The notes under the pieces: generated by a model
Seen by the model: the letters and a program-made list of their open reading frames with translations, nothing else
Told to the model about the DNA's origin: nothing
Database searches by the model: none
Shown here: positions 43,952-51,076 of the stretch, piece after piece
How the letters are laid out: each line of letters begins with the position of its first letter
Numbering within the stretch: the first letter of the stretch is position 1
Origin: an uncultured Clostridia bacterium
GTDB lineage: Bacteria > Bacillota > Clostridia > Christensenellales > UBA1242
Length of the DNA: 51,076 nucleotides
Assembly (NCBI GenBank): GCA_944384375.1
Contig: CALWTE010000027.1
Span: 1-51,076 of the forward strand
Reading direction: 5' to 3'
Translations under genes and position numbers: made by a program

Positions 43952-44389
43952 GTGAAGGTATTTGCATTTTTGCTAGGTTGTGCTTTGTTGCTGATTACGT
44001 TTTTGTGGCCGTTTTGGGTTTATCCGTTTGGTTCATATTCGGGAAGTGTGGGCAGTGCGGACATCTCAATCAATTTCCACTTTGACGGAACGTATGAGAC
44101 TAATCTAGACGAAATCGCTGGGGTACAAGTAGGGCTAAGTGGACAAGGTTATTATACTATCAAAGATTCAAAAATCTATGTTAGTTCACATTCAGATTTT
44201 GCAATCTCAGATGCGATACAAATCGGCGAAGTAGAGAATTTCTTTACAGTAAAACTTATAGCAACAGAAGTAACAATGTATAGCAAAGTCGGTATAATTC
44301 TAACAGTGGTTTATGGTTTGTTAGCGTTAGGTGGCTTCATTGCTATGGTAGTGAGTGGTACTAGAAAAAGCCAGTCAGAATCTAAATAA
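43952..44389 (+). CDS. Small membrane protein with external domain
   Basis: 145 residues from a GTG start with a perfect AAAGGAGG 7 bases upstream. An N-terminal helix (VFAFLLGCALLLITFLWPF) and a C-terminal helix (VGIILTVVYGLLALGGFIAMVV) flank about 85 residues that should face outward, with a beta-rich pattern (SADISINFHFDGTYETN). No family is recognised. A long terminator hairpin follows. Confidence 0.75.
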   Translation: MKVFAFLLGCALLLITFLWPFWVYPFGSYSGSVGSADISINFHFDGTYETNLDEIAGVQVGLSGQGYYTIKDSKIYVSSHSDFAISDAIQIGEVENFFTVKLIATEVTMYSKVGIILTVVYGLLALGGFIAMVVSGTRKSQSESK

Positions 44390-44462
44390 AGATATATTAT
44401 ATAGTTTACTTTTTTTAAACTTATGTTTATTAGATAGTAAATTAATAATATATCTTTTTTAC
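44389..44462. terminator. Long hairpin terminator between the membrane protein gene and tRNA-Arg
   Basis: AAGATATATTAT and ATAATATATCTT pair over 12 bp with an inner AGTTTACT/AGTAAATT stem and a trailing T-run. The A-run on the other side lets it serve tRNA-Arg too. Confidence 0.8.
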
Positions 44463-44481
44463 TTTAAATTAATTAAATTTT

Positions 44482-44556
44482 TGGTACGCCTAGAAGGAGT
44501 TGAACCCTCATTTAAAGTTCCGGAAACTTTCGTGCTATCCGTTACACTATAGGCGC
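44482..44556 (-). tRNA. tRNA-Arg (CCG)
   Basis: 75 nt on the minus strand, from GCGCCTATAG to an encoded CCA. Anticodon stem AAAGT/ACTTT around TTCCGGA gives CCG. The T-loop is TTCAACT and the first acceptor pair is G-T. Confidence 0.93.
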
Positions 44557-44568
44557 ATAGATAAATTT

Positions 44569-44597
44569 ATTATATAATTAAATATAAAAAATTGCAA
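44569..44597 (-). promoter_or_regulatory. Sigma-A promoter of tRNA-Arg
   Basis: Minus strand TTGCAA (44592-44597), a 17-base spacer and TATAAT (44569-44574). Confidence 0.75.
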
Positions 44598-44859
44598 GTG
44601 TATTTTTTATAACTACAAAAAATTAGACGCTTATTGCATGCAATTTTTATTGTGATTTGTTTTTAACAATATTTTGCCTATTAAATTGATATTACTTTCT
44701 TTATGATATATTTATAGCAAATTTTGTTGTTTATATTTTGCTTTTAATTATTTTTTATGGTTTTAAAATTCTTAATTAATTATGTATATTTTAAAGCAGT
44801 TTCATATAAAAGGACGCAATTTTTGTACTAAAATTGTGATTTTAAACTTTTTAATAAAA

Positions 44860-44888
44860 AATAAAACACTTTTGCAAGTGTTTTATCC
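44860..44888 (-). terminator. Terminator of dut
   Basis: AAAACACTT pairs with AAGTGTTTT around TTGC, with T-runs downstream on the minus strand. Confidence 0.8.
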
Positions 44889-44902
44889 TAATATTAAAAA
44901 AT

Positions 44903-45334
44903 CTATTTTAACCCCGTACTACCAAACCCGCCGTCTTGTCTATCGGTCGTATCAATTTGTGTAGTTTCTACAATATCGCAAGTATAGAAAGGGCAGACAA
45001 CAAGTTGCGCAACTTTTTGCCCCTTTTCTACGTGATAGTCAGTTTTGTTTACATTATTTAAAATAACACAAATTTCACCACGATAGTTAGTGTCAATTGT
45101 GCCAGGTGAATTCAATACTTGCAAACCATATTTTAGCGCAAGCCCACTCTTAGAACGGACTTGTCCTTCCGTGTTCGGTGGAAGAATTGCACAAATACCC
45201 GTATGCACGAGTTTATAACTCTGTGCTGGAATAGTGATATCTTCATCGCTGAATAAATCCATACCAGAATCAGTAGGGTGAGCATATTCAGGTATTCTCG
45301 CCGTAGGCGTTAGTTTAACAAATTTAATTTCCAT
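44903..45334 (-). CDS. dut: dUTP diphosphatase
   Basis: A 143-residue trimeric dUTPase. The five motifs are present: DSGMDL (22-27), RSKSGLA (60-66), GTIDTNYRGEI (78-88, with catalytic Asp81 and Tyr84), KGQKVAQLV (104-112) and GGFGSTG (135-141). It hydrolyses dUTP to dUMP and pyrophosphate, keeping uracil out of DNA and supplying thymidylate synthesis. Motif 1 has SGMD where AGYD is usual. Ribosome site AAAGGA. It appears monocistronic, with a GCATAGTAC repeat upstream. Confidence 0.95.
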   Translation of the reverse strand: MEIKFVKLTPTARIPEYAHPTDSGMDLFSDEDITIPAQSYKLVHTGICAILPPNTEGQVRSKSGLALKYGLQVLNSPGTIDTNYRGEICVILNNVNKTDYHVEKGQKVAQLVVCPFYTCDIVETTQIDTTDRQDGGFGSTGLK

Positions 45335-45385
45335 AATTTTTTCCTTTTGTAATTATAAAACTATTCGCAAAATTTAATTTTTAAA

Positions 45386-45420
45386 ATGCATAGTATATGC
45401 ATAATACCTGCATAGTACTG
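45386..45420 (+). repeat. Dispersed TGCATAGTAC repeat, locus C
   Basis: TGCATAGTATATGCATAATA followed by CCTGCATAGTACT: a rearranged version of the repeats at 20646-20687 and 22919-22981, here upstream of dut. Confidence 0.65.
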
Positions 45421-45522
45421 CTATTTTTATTGTAAATTTGCGTATTTTTTAAAAAATTGATGTTTTTTATTAATTATCGGTAAATAGATTTATTTTTAAT
45501 ACTATTGTTTAGTTTGTAGAGA

Positions 45523-46356
45523 TTAGAAGCAGATAATTAAACCTTTTTCTTGTGCATAAAAACTAGTTAGCCCGTGCATTTGTTTTATTATAATTTCTTT
45601 AAAATTACATACTGGAGTAACTAATTCCTTAATTTTTTCTGCATCTTCAAGATTATTGCAGTGGGTGATAATTAATTTTCTATCCGAGAAATTGTCACAC
45701 CTTTTTTGCATAAGTTCAACTAATTTTTTATATGCATTTAATGAACCAATACACTTATGTACAATATCAATCGTACCTTCAGGTGAAGCGGAACATATTG
45801 GTTTAATCACCAAAGTTTTTGCCATAAACCCTGCGAATTTACTCATACGCCCGTTTGCTACTAAATTGTCAAAACGGTGTAAAATAAAGAATAAGTGTCT
45901 AGTCTTTATAAATTCTTCTACTTTTTCCACAATTTCTTTGAATTCTAGGTTTTCTCTAATTAACCTTACAATTTCGTCAACTACCAACTCCATAAAACCC
46001 GAAGTAGATTTTGTGTCAAATACATAAATATTGTCTTTGTTCTTTGCCATTTGTTGTGCTACAACTGCACTATTGTATGTCCCTGATAATTTGCTAGTCA
46101 TTGTAACTACAAAAGTATAATCTGCTTGCTCGTATTTTTCCAGCCATGATTCAGGACTAGGGCAGGACGAACGCATTTTTTCCTTGCAAGCGTTCATTTT
46201 CTTTACCATTTCGGCAGTATCAAGTTTTTCATCATCTATAAATTCTTCGTTACCTATATAAATAGTGAGTGGAACTATGCCAAAACCTATGTCGCTGTTT
46301 TTCAAGTAGTCAAAATCAATATCTGCACTACTATCAACTAAAATTTGAAATTTCAT
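45523..46356 (-). CDS. DegV family fatty-acid-binding protein
   Basis: A 277-residue protein with the DegV layout: N-terminal VDSSADI (7-13), the conserved TSKLSGTYNSA near 87-97 that binds the fatty acid carboxylate, and the C-terminal domain with the GRMSKFAGFMAK segment. Relatives (FakB) present fatty acids to the kinase FakA for incorporation of exogenous fatty acids into phospholipid; no fakA lies in the window. The start overlaps the stop of the TetR gene by 4 bases (ATGA), so they form a translationally coupled operon. Confidence 0.9.
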   Translation of the reverse strand: MKFQILVDSSADIDFDYLKNSDIGFGIVPLTIYIGNEEFIDDEKLDTAEMVKKMNACKEKMRSSCPSPESWLEKYEQADYTFVVTMTSKLSGTYNSAVVAQQMAKNKDNIYVFDTKSTSGFMELVVDEIVRLIRENLEFKEIVEKVEEFIKTRHLFFILHRFDNLVANGRMSKFAGFMAKTLVIKPICSASPEGTIDIVHKCIGSLNAYKKLVELMQKRCDNFSDRKLIITHCNNLEDAEKIKELVTPVCNFKEIIIKQMHGLTSFYAQEKGLIICF

Positions 46357-46970
46357 TTTATCATCTCCTTAAAGATAGCATCTAAACCAGCAATGCTATA
46401 CTTATCAATTTCTTTTAATAAATTAATTTTCTTTTTGTTAGTTACATTCATTTCCAAAACTTGTGAGTACATTGTTACGTTGCTAGCGATTATTAAACTA
46501 GAAAGTGTCAAAAAATCTTTCGGCAAAACGGTATTTCCTAAATTTAGAAAAACTTTACGCTTAAAATCTAAAATATTATTTGCAATATCCTGTACACGTT
46601 CATCATATTCATTGCCTATATAATGGTCATGTAAAACTATACATTTATCCGCGTTTTTTATCATGAAAGGATAATATTCGTTTTGAAACCACATCTCAAT
46701 ATTAGTATTTTGCTCGTTTAATTGTCGTTTTGCTAGTAGAATTGTTCTTTTGGATAAAATATCATGTAACTCCTCTAAGAATTCATCGGTTATAATGTTT
46801 TCGTAAATTTCAGATTTGCTTTTGTAATATTTGTAGATATTGCCTACAGAAATATCACAAGCCTGTGCGATGTCTTTTATGCTTGTTTCCATATAGCCTT
46901 TATTTTTGAATAACGCAAGACTTTTCCGCAAAATATTCTCTCGTATTGCGTCCTTTTTACATTGTGCCAT
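46353..46970 (-). CDS. TetR/AcrR family transcriptional regulator
   Basis: A 205-residue protein with an N-terminal TetR HTH: ILRKSLALFKNKGYMETSIKDIAQACDISVGNIYKYYKSKSEI, where IAQACDISVGNIYKYY is the recognition part. The C-terminal ligand domain is helical and not diagnostic. TAGGAG precedes the ATG. It leads the operon with degV, so it may sense fatty acids and control that gene. A palindrome TGAATTTACGTTCA lies between promoter and start. Confidence 0.9.
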   Translation of the reverse strand: MAQCKKDAIRENILRKSLALFKNKGYMETSIKDIAQACDISVGNIYKYYKSKSEIYENIITDEFLEELHDILSKRTILLAKRQLNEQNTNIEMWFQNEYYPFMIKNADKCIVLHDHYIGNEYDERVQDIANNILDFKRKVFLNLGNTVLPKDFLTLSSLIIASNVTMYSQVLEMNVTNKKKINLLKEIDKYSIAGLDAIFKEMIK

Positions 46971-47367
46971 AAGACTCCTAATTGCTCAAAAATGAATTTA
47001 CGTTCACTATTATATAAATATATATGCATATTGTCAAATTAAATGCAACAATTTTTAAATTTAAACTTTAAATAAATAAATGTGTAATATTTTTTGAAAA
47101 TTTTGTAGAATGTGTTATAATATTTATGTTTAAATTAAAAATTGATAGAAATTATTTGTGAATAAATAAAAAGAGTATTTAAAAGCAAATAAACCGCACC
47201 CCCAAATTATTAATGGGAATTTTAATTTGTATAAAAGAAAATTATTATTTTTAATATTTTTAGTTTAAGTTTATAGGGAAGTTATTAGTTTGAATTTATA
47301 ATTGGGCTTTTAACAACTTATTATAGAGTAATTAACTTATATAATATAATTTAAAAAGGAGAATAGA
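46971..47367. other. Divergent intergenic region between tetR and the RNA methyltransferase gene
   Basis: No gene is seen. It contains the tetR promoter and operator, a plus-strand promoter (TTGAAA, 16 bases, TATAAT at about 47116-47121), the motif AACCGCACCCCCAAAT at 47192-47207 and a second TATAAT-like site near 47343. Confidence 0.6.
46993..47037 (-). promoter_or_regulatory. tetR promoter with probable operator
   Basis: Minus strand TTGACA (47032-47037), a 17-base spacer and TATAAT (47009-47014), all consensus. Directly downstream lies TGAATTTACGTTCA (46993-47006), an imperfect palindrome of TetR-operator size, suggesting autorepression. Confidence 0.7.
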
Positions 47368-48069
47368 ATGAATTACAAAAAAGAAAACGAAACAAGTTTT
47401 ACGCTAGGCGCTTTTCCAACAATGGAAATTTTAAAAGCAAGGTCTAATCTCGTTCGCACAATTTATACACATAAAAATTTGAAGCAAAGCGCAGAAATTC
47501 AAAATATTTTACAATTAGCGCAAAACTTAAATATTCCAGTTACTGACGGCACTAGACTAATAGAGCGGGTGAGTGGAAAGGAAAATGTTTTTATCATGGC
47601 GGAATTTCATAAGTTTAACGACAAAATCACCGCAGGAGACCAAATTGTGCTATATAATCCGTCCGATATGGGCAATGTGGGGACAATTTTGCGTACTTCA
47701 CTAGGATTCGGTGTGAAAAATATAATTTTTATCAAACCATGCGTAGATGTTTTCAACCCTAAGGTGATTAGAGCGTCAATGGGCGCAATTTTTTCATTGA
47801 ATATAGTAATGTACGAAAATTTCAATGAATACCTAAAAGAAAATGAAAAAATCAAAAAATATCTATTTATGTTGGACGGTAAACAAACTCTGCAAACTCT
47901 TGATTTTGGTAAAGGCGAAAAAGCTTTAATTTTTGGGAATGAAGCAAGCGGTTTGCCTAGCGAAATCAAGCAATACGGCACACCAGTTTTTATAGAACAC
48001 TCAAACAAAATTGATTCACTAAATCTTGCAATTTCCGTTGCAATCGCCCTATATCAGTTGGCAAAATAA
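47368..48069 (+). CDS. SpoU (TrmH) family RNA 2'-O-methyltransferase
   Basis: A 233-residue SPOUT enzyme with the three SpoU motifs: NPSDMGNVGTILRTS (near 97-111), GNEASGLP (near 191-198) and IDSLNLAISVAIALY (near 214-228). The N-terminal 85 residues form a substrate-binding domain of the L30e-like type. It methylates ribose in tRNA or rRNA; the exact target cannot be told. Ribosome site AAAGGAG. Confidence 0.9.
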   Translation: MNYKKENETSFTLGAFPTMEILKARSNLVRTIYTHKNLKQSAEIQNILQLAQNLNIPVTDGTRLIERVSGKENVFIMAEFHKFNDKITAGDQIVLYNPSDMGNVGTILRTSLGFGVKNIIFIKPCVDVFNPKVIRASMGAIFSLNIVMYENFNEYLKENEKIKKYLFMLDGKQTLQTLDFGKGEKALIFGNEASGLPSEIKQYGTPVFIEHSNKIDSLNLAISVAIALYQLAK

Positions 48070-48100
48070 AAATTCACGGCATTTTCCGTGAATTTTTCAA
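48066..48100 (+). terminator. Terminator of the SpoU methyltransferase gene
   Basis: AAAATTCACGG pairs with CCGTGAATTTT around CATTTT, followed by T. Confidence 0.85.
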
Positions 48101-48174
48101 TTTTCCTTTGTTGTATAGTTTCTTTTACTCGTTTGAGCAATAGGTTTTTGGTAAAGTCAAATTAATTTATATTC

Positions 48175-48708
48175 TTATTTTGTTTTATTCTCTTTCTTTT
48201 GTTTTGTACTTTTATTTTTATCTAAATCACTTTTTTCGCTTTGTTTCTCGGGCTGGTTATTTTCTTGAATTTGCATTTCCTCTTGATTGTCTAATTTTTG
48301 TTCAGTTATTTTTTCAAAATTAACATCTAAAATTTGTTCTTCACTTTGTTTTGCTGGCTCGTTATCTGCTTGTTTTTTAGTTTCTTCTTGATTTTCTACT
48401 TTTTCCACACTTTGCAGGGTAGGGGCAGATTCTTGTTGTGCTTGTGTTGTTCGTGTTTTTGCATGTTGCTCTTGCTTTTCCGCTCTTAAATCATTTAATT
48501 TTTCTTGCTTTTCTTTCAAATGTTGTTGCAACTGCATTTCGGCTAAATAGTCTCCGTCTAGTTCGGGCATATCAGTTTTATTCCACTTTTTAAAGAAATG
48601 CAACCACACTTGCGATACAATTATTGCTAGAATTAAAAGTCCAATGCCTGCGCCATACCATTGTAAAAATATAAAGAATACAATCGCCAAAACAAGCAAT
48701 ACTATCAC
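48175..48708 (-). CDS. Membrane/Gln-Glu-rich protein, downstream part of a frameshifted gene
   Basis: A 177-codon frame from a GTG without a proper ribosome site. It begins inside a hydrophobic segment (VLLVLAIVFFIFLQW), then a second helix (GLLILAIIVSQVWLHFF) and a long Gln/Glu/Lys-rich tail. Upstream of the GTG the same frame reads RNYILTVIGSLSS, completing the first membrane helix with a basic flank. This joins the 58-codon frame at 48732-48908 if one A is added in an A-run. The intact product would be about 255 residues: soluble N-terminus, two helices, disordered tail. Function unknown. Confidence 0.6.
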   Translation of the reverse strand: MIVLLVLAIVFFIFLQWYGAGIGLLILAIIVSQVWLHFFKKWNKTDMPELDGDYLAEMQLQQHLKEKQEKLNDLRAEKQEQHAKTRTTQAQQESAPTLQSVEKVENQEETKKQADNEPAKQSEEQILDVNFEKITEQKLDNQEEMQIQENNQPEKQSEKSDLDKNKSTKQKKENKTK

Positions 48709-48731
48709 ACTTGATAAACTGCCTATAACTG

Positions 48732-48908
48732 TTAAAATATAATTGCGTTTTTGCGTTTTTTGCGTTCTTCTTCGCTTCCGTAAATTTGTCCTAGTTTTTC
48801 AGTCGCAGCCTTCTTTTTTACTTCGGCAATTTCTGCATCTATATCTCTTTGCTTTTCGGGTTGTTCATCTTTTGTGGCATCATAAAAATTTTTGGGATTT
48901 TTTTGCAT
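48732..48908 (-). CDS. N-terminal part of the frameshifted membrane protein gene
   Basis: Encodes 58 residues beginning MQKNPKNFYDATKDEQ and ending in a basic stretch KKRKNAIIF before a stop. It has an excellent ribosome site (AAGGAGA, 4 bases), unlike the downstream frame. The frame breaks in the sequence CGCAAAAAACGCAAAAACGC: one extra A in the second A-run would give the continuous reading ERKKRKKRNYILTVIGS into the membrane helix. It is too short for the usual ORF cut-off. Confidence 0.55.
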   Translation of the reverse strand: MQKNPKNFYDATKDEQPEKQRDIDAEIAEVKKKAATEKLGQIYGSEEERKKRKNAIIF

Positions 48909-48959
48909 AATCTCTCCTTAATCATAATTTCACGTACAAACTATGCGCAAAATTTTATG

Positions 48960-49499
48960 TTATCTAATTTTCTCGGCTAATCTGTCTAGCAATTCTAAAT
49001 TTTTGGTTTCTACAAACTTAGGTAAAGTCTCTTCTTCGTAAAACCAGTTTTTTGTGTCTAAATTATCTGTAATTTTATTTAAATCTAATTTGAAATAGGT
49101 TGCTTCGCAAGTCGCCAAAACTTCACCGTCAAGTGTTTCTAGGTAGCCCACACCCTTAAACAATCTACTGTTCTCTTTTACAAGTTTACCAAATGCTTGC
49201 AAAGTTTCATTTAGCGGGGTAGGTTTTAAGAAACGGACGGTAATTTCGCCCGTAACACCCCATTGATTAGGGGCTTTTATCATTACCGCACGCCCGATTG
49301 CTTCGTCTAGTAGGGCGGTAATCATTCCGCCGTGCATACGACCAGGGAAACTTTGATGTAAATCTTTATTTTTAAAAATAGCATATATATTATTATTTTC
49401 TAATTCGTAAAACTTTGTGTGTAGTGACGAATCACTATGTAAGCCACAAACAATGCATTCTTGCGTATTATTTTGCTTTTTTAAGATTTTTAGTTGCAT
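48960..49499 (-). CDS. PaaI-type hotdog-fold thioesterase
   Basis: A 179-residue protein from the ATG at 49499, with AAAAGGAG 7 bases upstream; the frame is open to 49598, but that extension is low-complexity. The hotdog signature is FPGRMHGGMITALLDEAIG, with the catalytic HGG and acidic Asp/Glu. GVTGEITVRFLKPTP is the central strand and CEATYFKL the last strand. A short cysteine pair (CIVCG) near the N-terminus is typical of one PaaI-like subgroup. It should hydrolyse acyl-CoA thioesters; substrate unknown. Confidence 0.85.
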   Translation of the reverse strand: MQLKILKKQNNTQECIVCGLHSDSSLHTKFYELENNNIYAIFKNKDLHQSFPGRMHGGMITALLDEAIGRAVMIKAPNQWGVTGEITVRFLKPTPLNETLQAFGKLVKENSRLFKGVGYLETLDGEVLATCEATYFKLDLNKITDNLDTKNWFYEEETLPKFVETKNLELLDRLAEKIR

Positions 49500-49665
49500 T
49501 TTTAGACTCCTTTTAAACAATTTTAACACTTTGCCCATTTTTAAACAACATTTTAATAATTTAAAATAAAATTTAACAATTTTACATTTTTTGTTCAAAT
49601 TTGTTGATAATTATTGTAATATATGATAAAATATTACGTACACTAATTAATAAAGGAGTTTATTT

Positions 49666-50031
49666 ATGTTTTGTAAAAATTGTGGACAACAAGTAGAAGA
49701 CAATGTTGAGTCTTGTCCAAACTGTGGTGCAAAAGTAAAAGAAGATACATTTGCACAAAACACACAGACTTACACAAACCAAAACCAACCTATGCAACAG
49801 CCAGTACAAAAAGGTACTAATGGTTTTGCTATTGCGGGCTTTATTTTTGCGTTGCTAGGTGGCTTGTTAGGTTTAATTTTCTCTATTATAGGTTTAGTAC
49901 AGGCTAAGAAGGAAAATTCTCCTAAAGGTCTAGCAATTGCGGGACTTGTTATTTCTTGCATTTGGATAGTAATTTATATTTTCTACTTTGCATTGTTTAG
50001 CGCTCTATTAGACCCACTAAGTAATTATTAA
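49666..50031 (+). CDS. Zinc-ribbon DUF4190 membrane protein (first of a tandem pair)
   Basis: A 121-residue protein. Cys3, Cys6, Cys17 and Cys20 form a zinc ribbon, then a Gln-rich linker. A DUF4190 domain follows: helix AIAGFIFALLGGLLGLIFSIIGL, the loop QAKKENSPKGLA and a second helix. The ribbon faces the cytoplasm by charge. AAAGGAG upstream. A paralog follows 19 bp later. Function unknown. Confidence 0.85.
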   Translation: MFCKNCGQQVEDNVESCPNCGAKVKEDTFAQNTQTYTNQNQPMQQPVQKGTNGFAIAGFIFALLGGLLGLIFSIIGLVQAKKENSPKGLAIAGLVISCIWIVIYIFYFALFSALLDPLSNY

Positions 50032-50050
50032 GAGACAAAGGAATTACTAA

Positions 50051-50458
50051 ATGTATTGTAAAAATTGCGGTAAAGAATTAAAAGAAGATGACGCATTTTG
50101 TTCAAGTTGTGGTACAGCAGTAAACGGTTCATCGAATAATGATGAAAATGCAAGCCAAAAAACTGCAGATTATTATACAAACCAAATTTATAACGAACCA
50201 AACAGAAATACCAACAAATCAAGTTTTAACACTTTTAGTATAGTTGGTTTTGTGTTAGCGTTTTTTAGCGGAATTTTAGGTTTGATATTCTCAATATTAG
50301 GCTACAATCAAGCAAAAAGGGAAGGCACTCCTACGGGGCTAGCCCTTGCAGGAATTATTATTTCTATAATTACAATTATTTTAGCAATTGTGTTAGTAAT
50401 TGTGTTTATGAATGCTCTATATTATTATATAGCGACAAATCCTGATTTTTACGTATAG
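50051..50458 (+). CDS. Zinc-ribbon DUF4190 membrane protein (second of a tandem pair)
   Basis: A 135-residue paralog of the preceding gene with the same layout: Cys3, Cys6, Cys17 and Cys20, a polar linker, then the DUF4190 helices and the QAKREGTPTGLALAG loop. It probably arose by tandem duplication and is co-transcribed. AAAGGA upstream. A terminator follows at 50518-50552. Confidence 0.85.
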   Translation: MYCKNCGKELKEDDAFCSSCGTAVNGSSNNDENASQKTADYYTNQIYNEPNRNTNKSSFNTFSIVGFVLAFFSGILGLIFSILGYNQAKREGTPTGLALAGIIISIITIILAIVLVIVFMNALYYYIATNPDFYV

Positions 50459-50515
50459 TTTATACAATTTTTGATTAAATTTATTTAAAAATAAACATCT
50501 AAAATTGAAAAACAA

Positions 50516-50554
50516 GCAAAAATACACTTTCTGTTTGAAAGTGTATTTTTTGCT
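50516..50554 (+). terminator. Terminator of the DUF4190 gene pair
   Basis: AAAATACACTTTC pairs with GAAAGTGTATTTT around TGTTT, followed by T. Confidence 0.85.
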
Positions 50555-50832
50555 ATTATAAAAAAGATATAAAAGATAAAATAGTCTAAATTAATTATTT
50601 ATAAAAGTATCCAACAATAAAATCAAGACTTATAAGTTGTAAGATAATCAATGTTAGTTATTAAAATTTTAAGATAAGAACATACAAAAGTTTTTCTTTT
50701 TCATTCTTTATTTCTAATTTAAATTTTATAAATAAATTTGTAAATTTCCGCCCCCGATAGTGGTGTAATTATATTGTTAAATACTTTTATTAATTTGTAC
50801 CAAATTTGTAAATTTTGAATTAAAAATATTTT

Positions 50833-50860
50833 ATAAATAAAAACCCCCTAGATAGGGGGT
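50833..50860 (-). terminator. Terminator of spoVG
   Basis: ACCCCC (50843-50848) and GGGGGT (50855-50860) flank TAGATA. On the minus strand a T-run follows. Confidence 0.85.
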
Positions 50861-50873
50861 GATGCACCTAAAA

Positions 50874-51076
50874 TTACTCAGCAGGTGCTGCTTGCAAAGC
50901 CTTTTCGTACTCAGCAAGGATAAGTTCTTTAATTTGCTCTCTTGTTTCTGTGTTGAGAGGGTGAACAATGTCCTTGTAGTTTCCTTCTGGAGTTTTACGG
51001 CTAGGCATTGCGATAAACAAACCTTGGTTGCCGTCAATAACTTTGATGTCGTGCACAGCGAAACAATCGTCAATAG
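50874..51076 (-). CDS. spoVG: Septation / sporulation regulator SpoVG, 5' end outside the window
   Basis: The last 67 codons of the gene are present. The reading enters the window as [18 protein letters not shown], continues through [13 protein letters not shown] and ends with a helical [15 protein letters not shown]. These are the most conserved parts of SpoVG, a small site-specific DNA/RNA-binding protein involved in sporulation septation and gene regulation. The valine at 51056 is an internal codon, not the start. Confidence 0.96.
   Translation of the reverse strand, partial: IDDCFAVHDIKVIDGNQGLFIAMPSRKTPEGNYKDIVHPLNTETREQIKELILAEYEKALQAAPAE

Larger units (their letters stand above)
44557..44902. 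other. Intergenic region
   Basis: No gene is seen. It holds the tRNA-Arg promoter at 44569-44597 and the dut terminator at about 44860-44888. The rest is AT-rich without visible structure. Confidence 0.55.
50459..50873. other. Intergenic region with two terminators
   Basis: No gene is seen. It holds the DUF4190 terminator, the spoVG terminator and about 250 bp of AT-rich sequence with one GC-rich patch (CCGCCCCCGATAG near 50749). Confidence 0.6.

Noticed and set aside
44355..44552. Plus-strand frame of 65 codons
   Set aside because: It covers a terminator hairpin and the antisense of tRNA-Arg.
48732..48770. Programmed -1 frameshift at the A-run of the split membrane gene
   Set aside because: The A6-C heptamer is present, but the zero frame reads AAA AAA C, not the required phase, and I see no stimulatory structure. 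An indel is simpler.

Overview
The window is AT-rich DNA from a Gram-positive, low-GC bacterium, most likely an uncultured Clostridia-like member of the Bacillota. Supporting signs are the sporulation-linked order yabP-yabQ-divIC, a spoVG gene at the right edge, strong Shine-Dalgarno (SD) sequences, near-consensus sigma-A promoters that nearly all have a 17-bp spacer, tRNA genes with encoded CCA, and lipoproteins with an FAGC lipobox. It looks like ordinary chromosome. I see no rRNA, no CRISPR array, no integrase and no complete insertion sequence.

Left part (1-6.8 kb): the end of a tRNA-Gln, tRNA-Lys, a divergent ogt/ABC-exporter operon on the minus strand, and tRNA-Leu followed by a complex repeat array. 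The array repeatedly carries the 3' end of that tRNA and encloses a gene for a four-helix-bundle protein. A PnuC-type vitamin transporter, a class I glutamine amidotransferase-like hydrolase and a DUF2188 protein follow.

7-12.3 kb holds surface and envelope genes: a zinc-ribbon protein, a lipoprotein, a frameshifted secreted gene (DUF6273-like part plus InlB-like repeats) and a coiled-coil protein. Next come a tRNA-Met/tRNA-Glu operon and the yabP-yabQ-divIC cluster. A DUF1538 membrane protein follows, with two P-II-like regulators behind it in one operon; this operon has a consensus promoter and a terminator-like hairpin in its leader.

16.6-28 kb is mixed housekeeping and unknown genes: a small HTH protein, a single-AAA ClpB-like ATPase with an unfamiliar N-terminal half, a small lipoprotein, a DEAD-box helicase, RlmH and several zinc-ribbon proteins. 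tRNA-Asn has a 75-bp-period hairpin array on its 3' side.

28.4-43.1 kb is a single 4907-codon gene for a giant lipoprotein built from Ig-like and GLUG/beta-helix-like modules. The right end holds tRNA-Arg, dUTPase, a TetR/DegV operon, a SpoU-family RNA methyltransferase, a frameshifted membrane protein gene, a PaaI-type thioesterase, two tandem zinc-ribbon/DUF4190 paralogs and the 3' part of spoVG.

The most unusual material is non-coding. Two tRNA genes (Leu and Asn) each have a GC-rich array of hairpins on their 3' side carrying direct and inverted snippets of that tRNA's own 3' end. There is a dispersed GCATAGTAC repeat family at three loci, and a TTTGGGGGTGC-type motif at three loci that resembles IS3-family ends.
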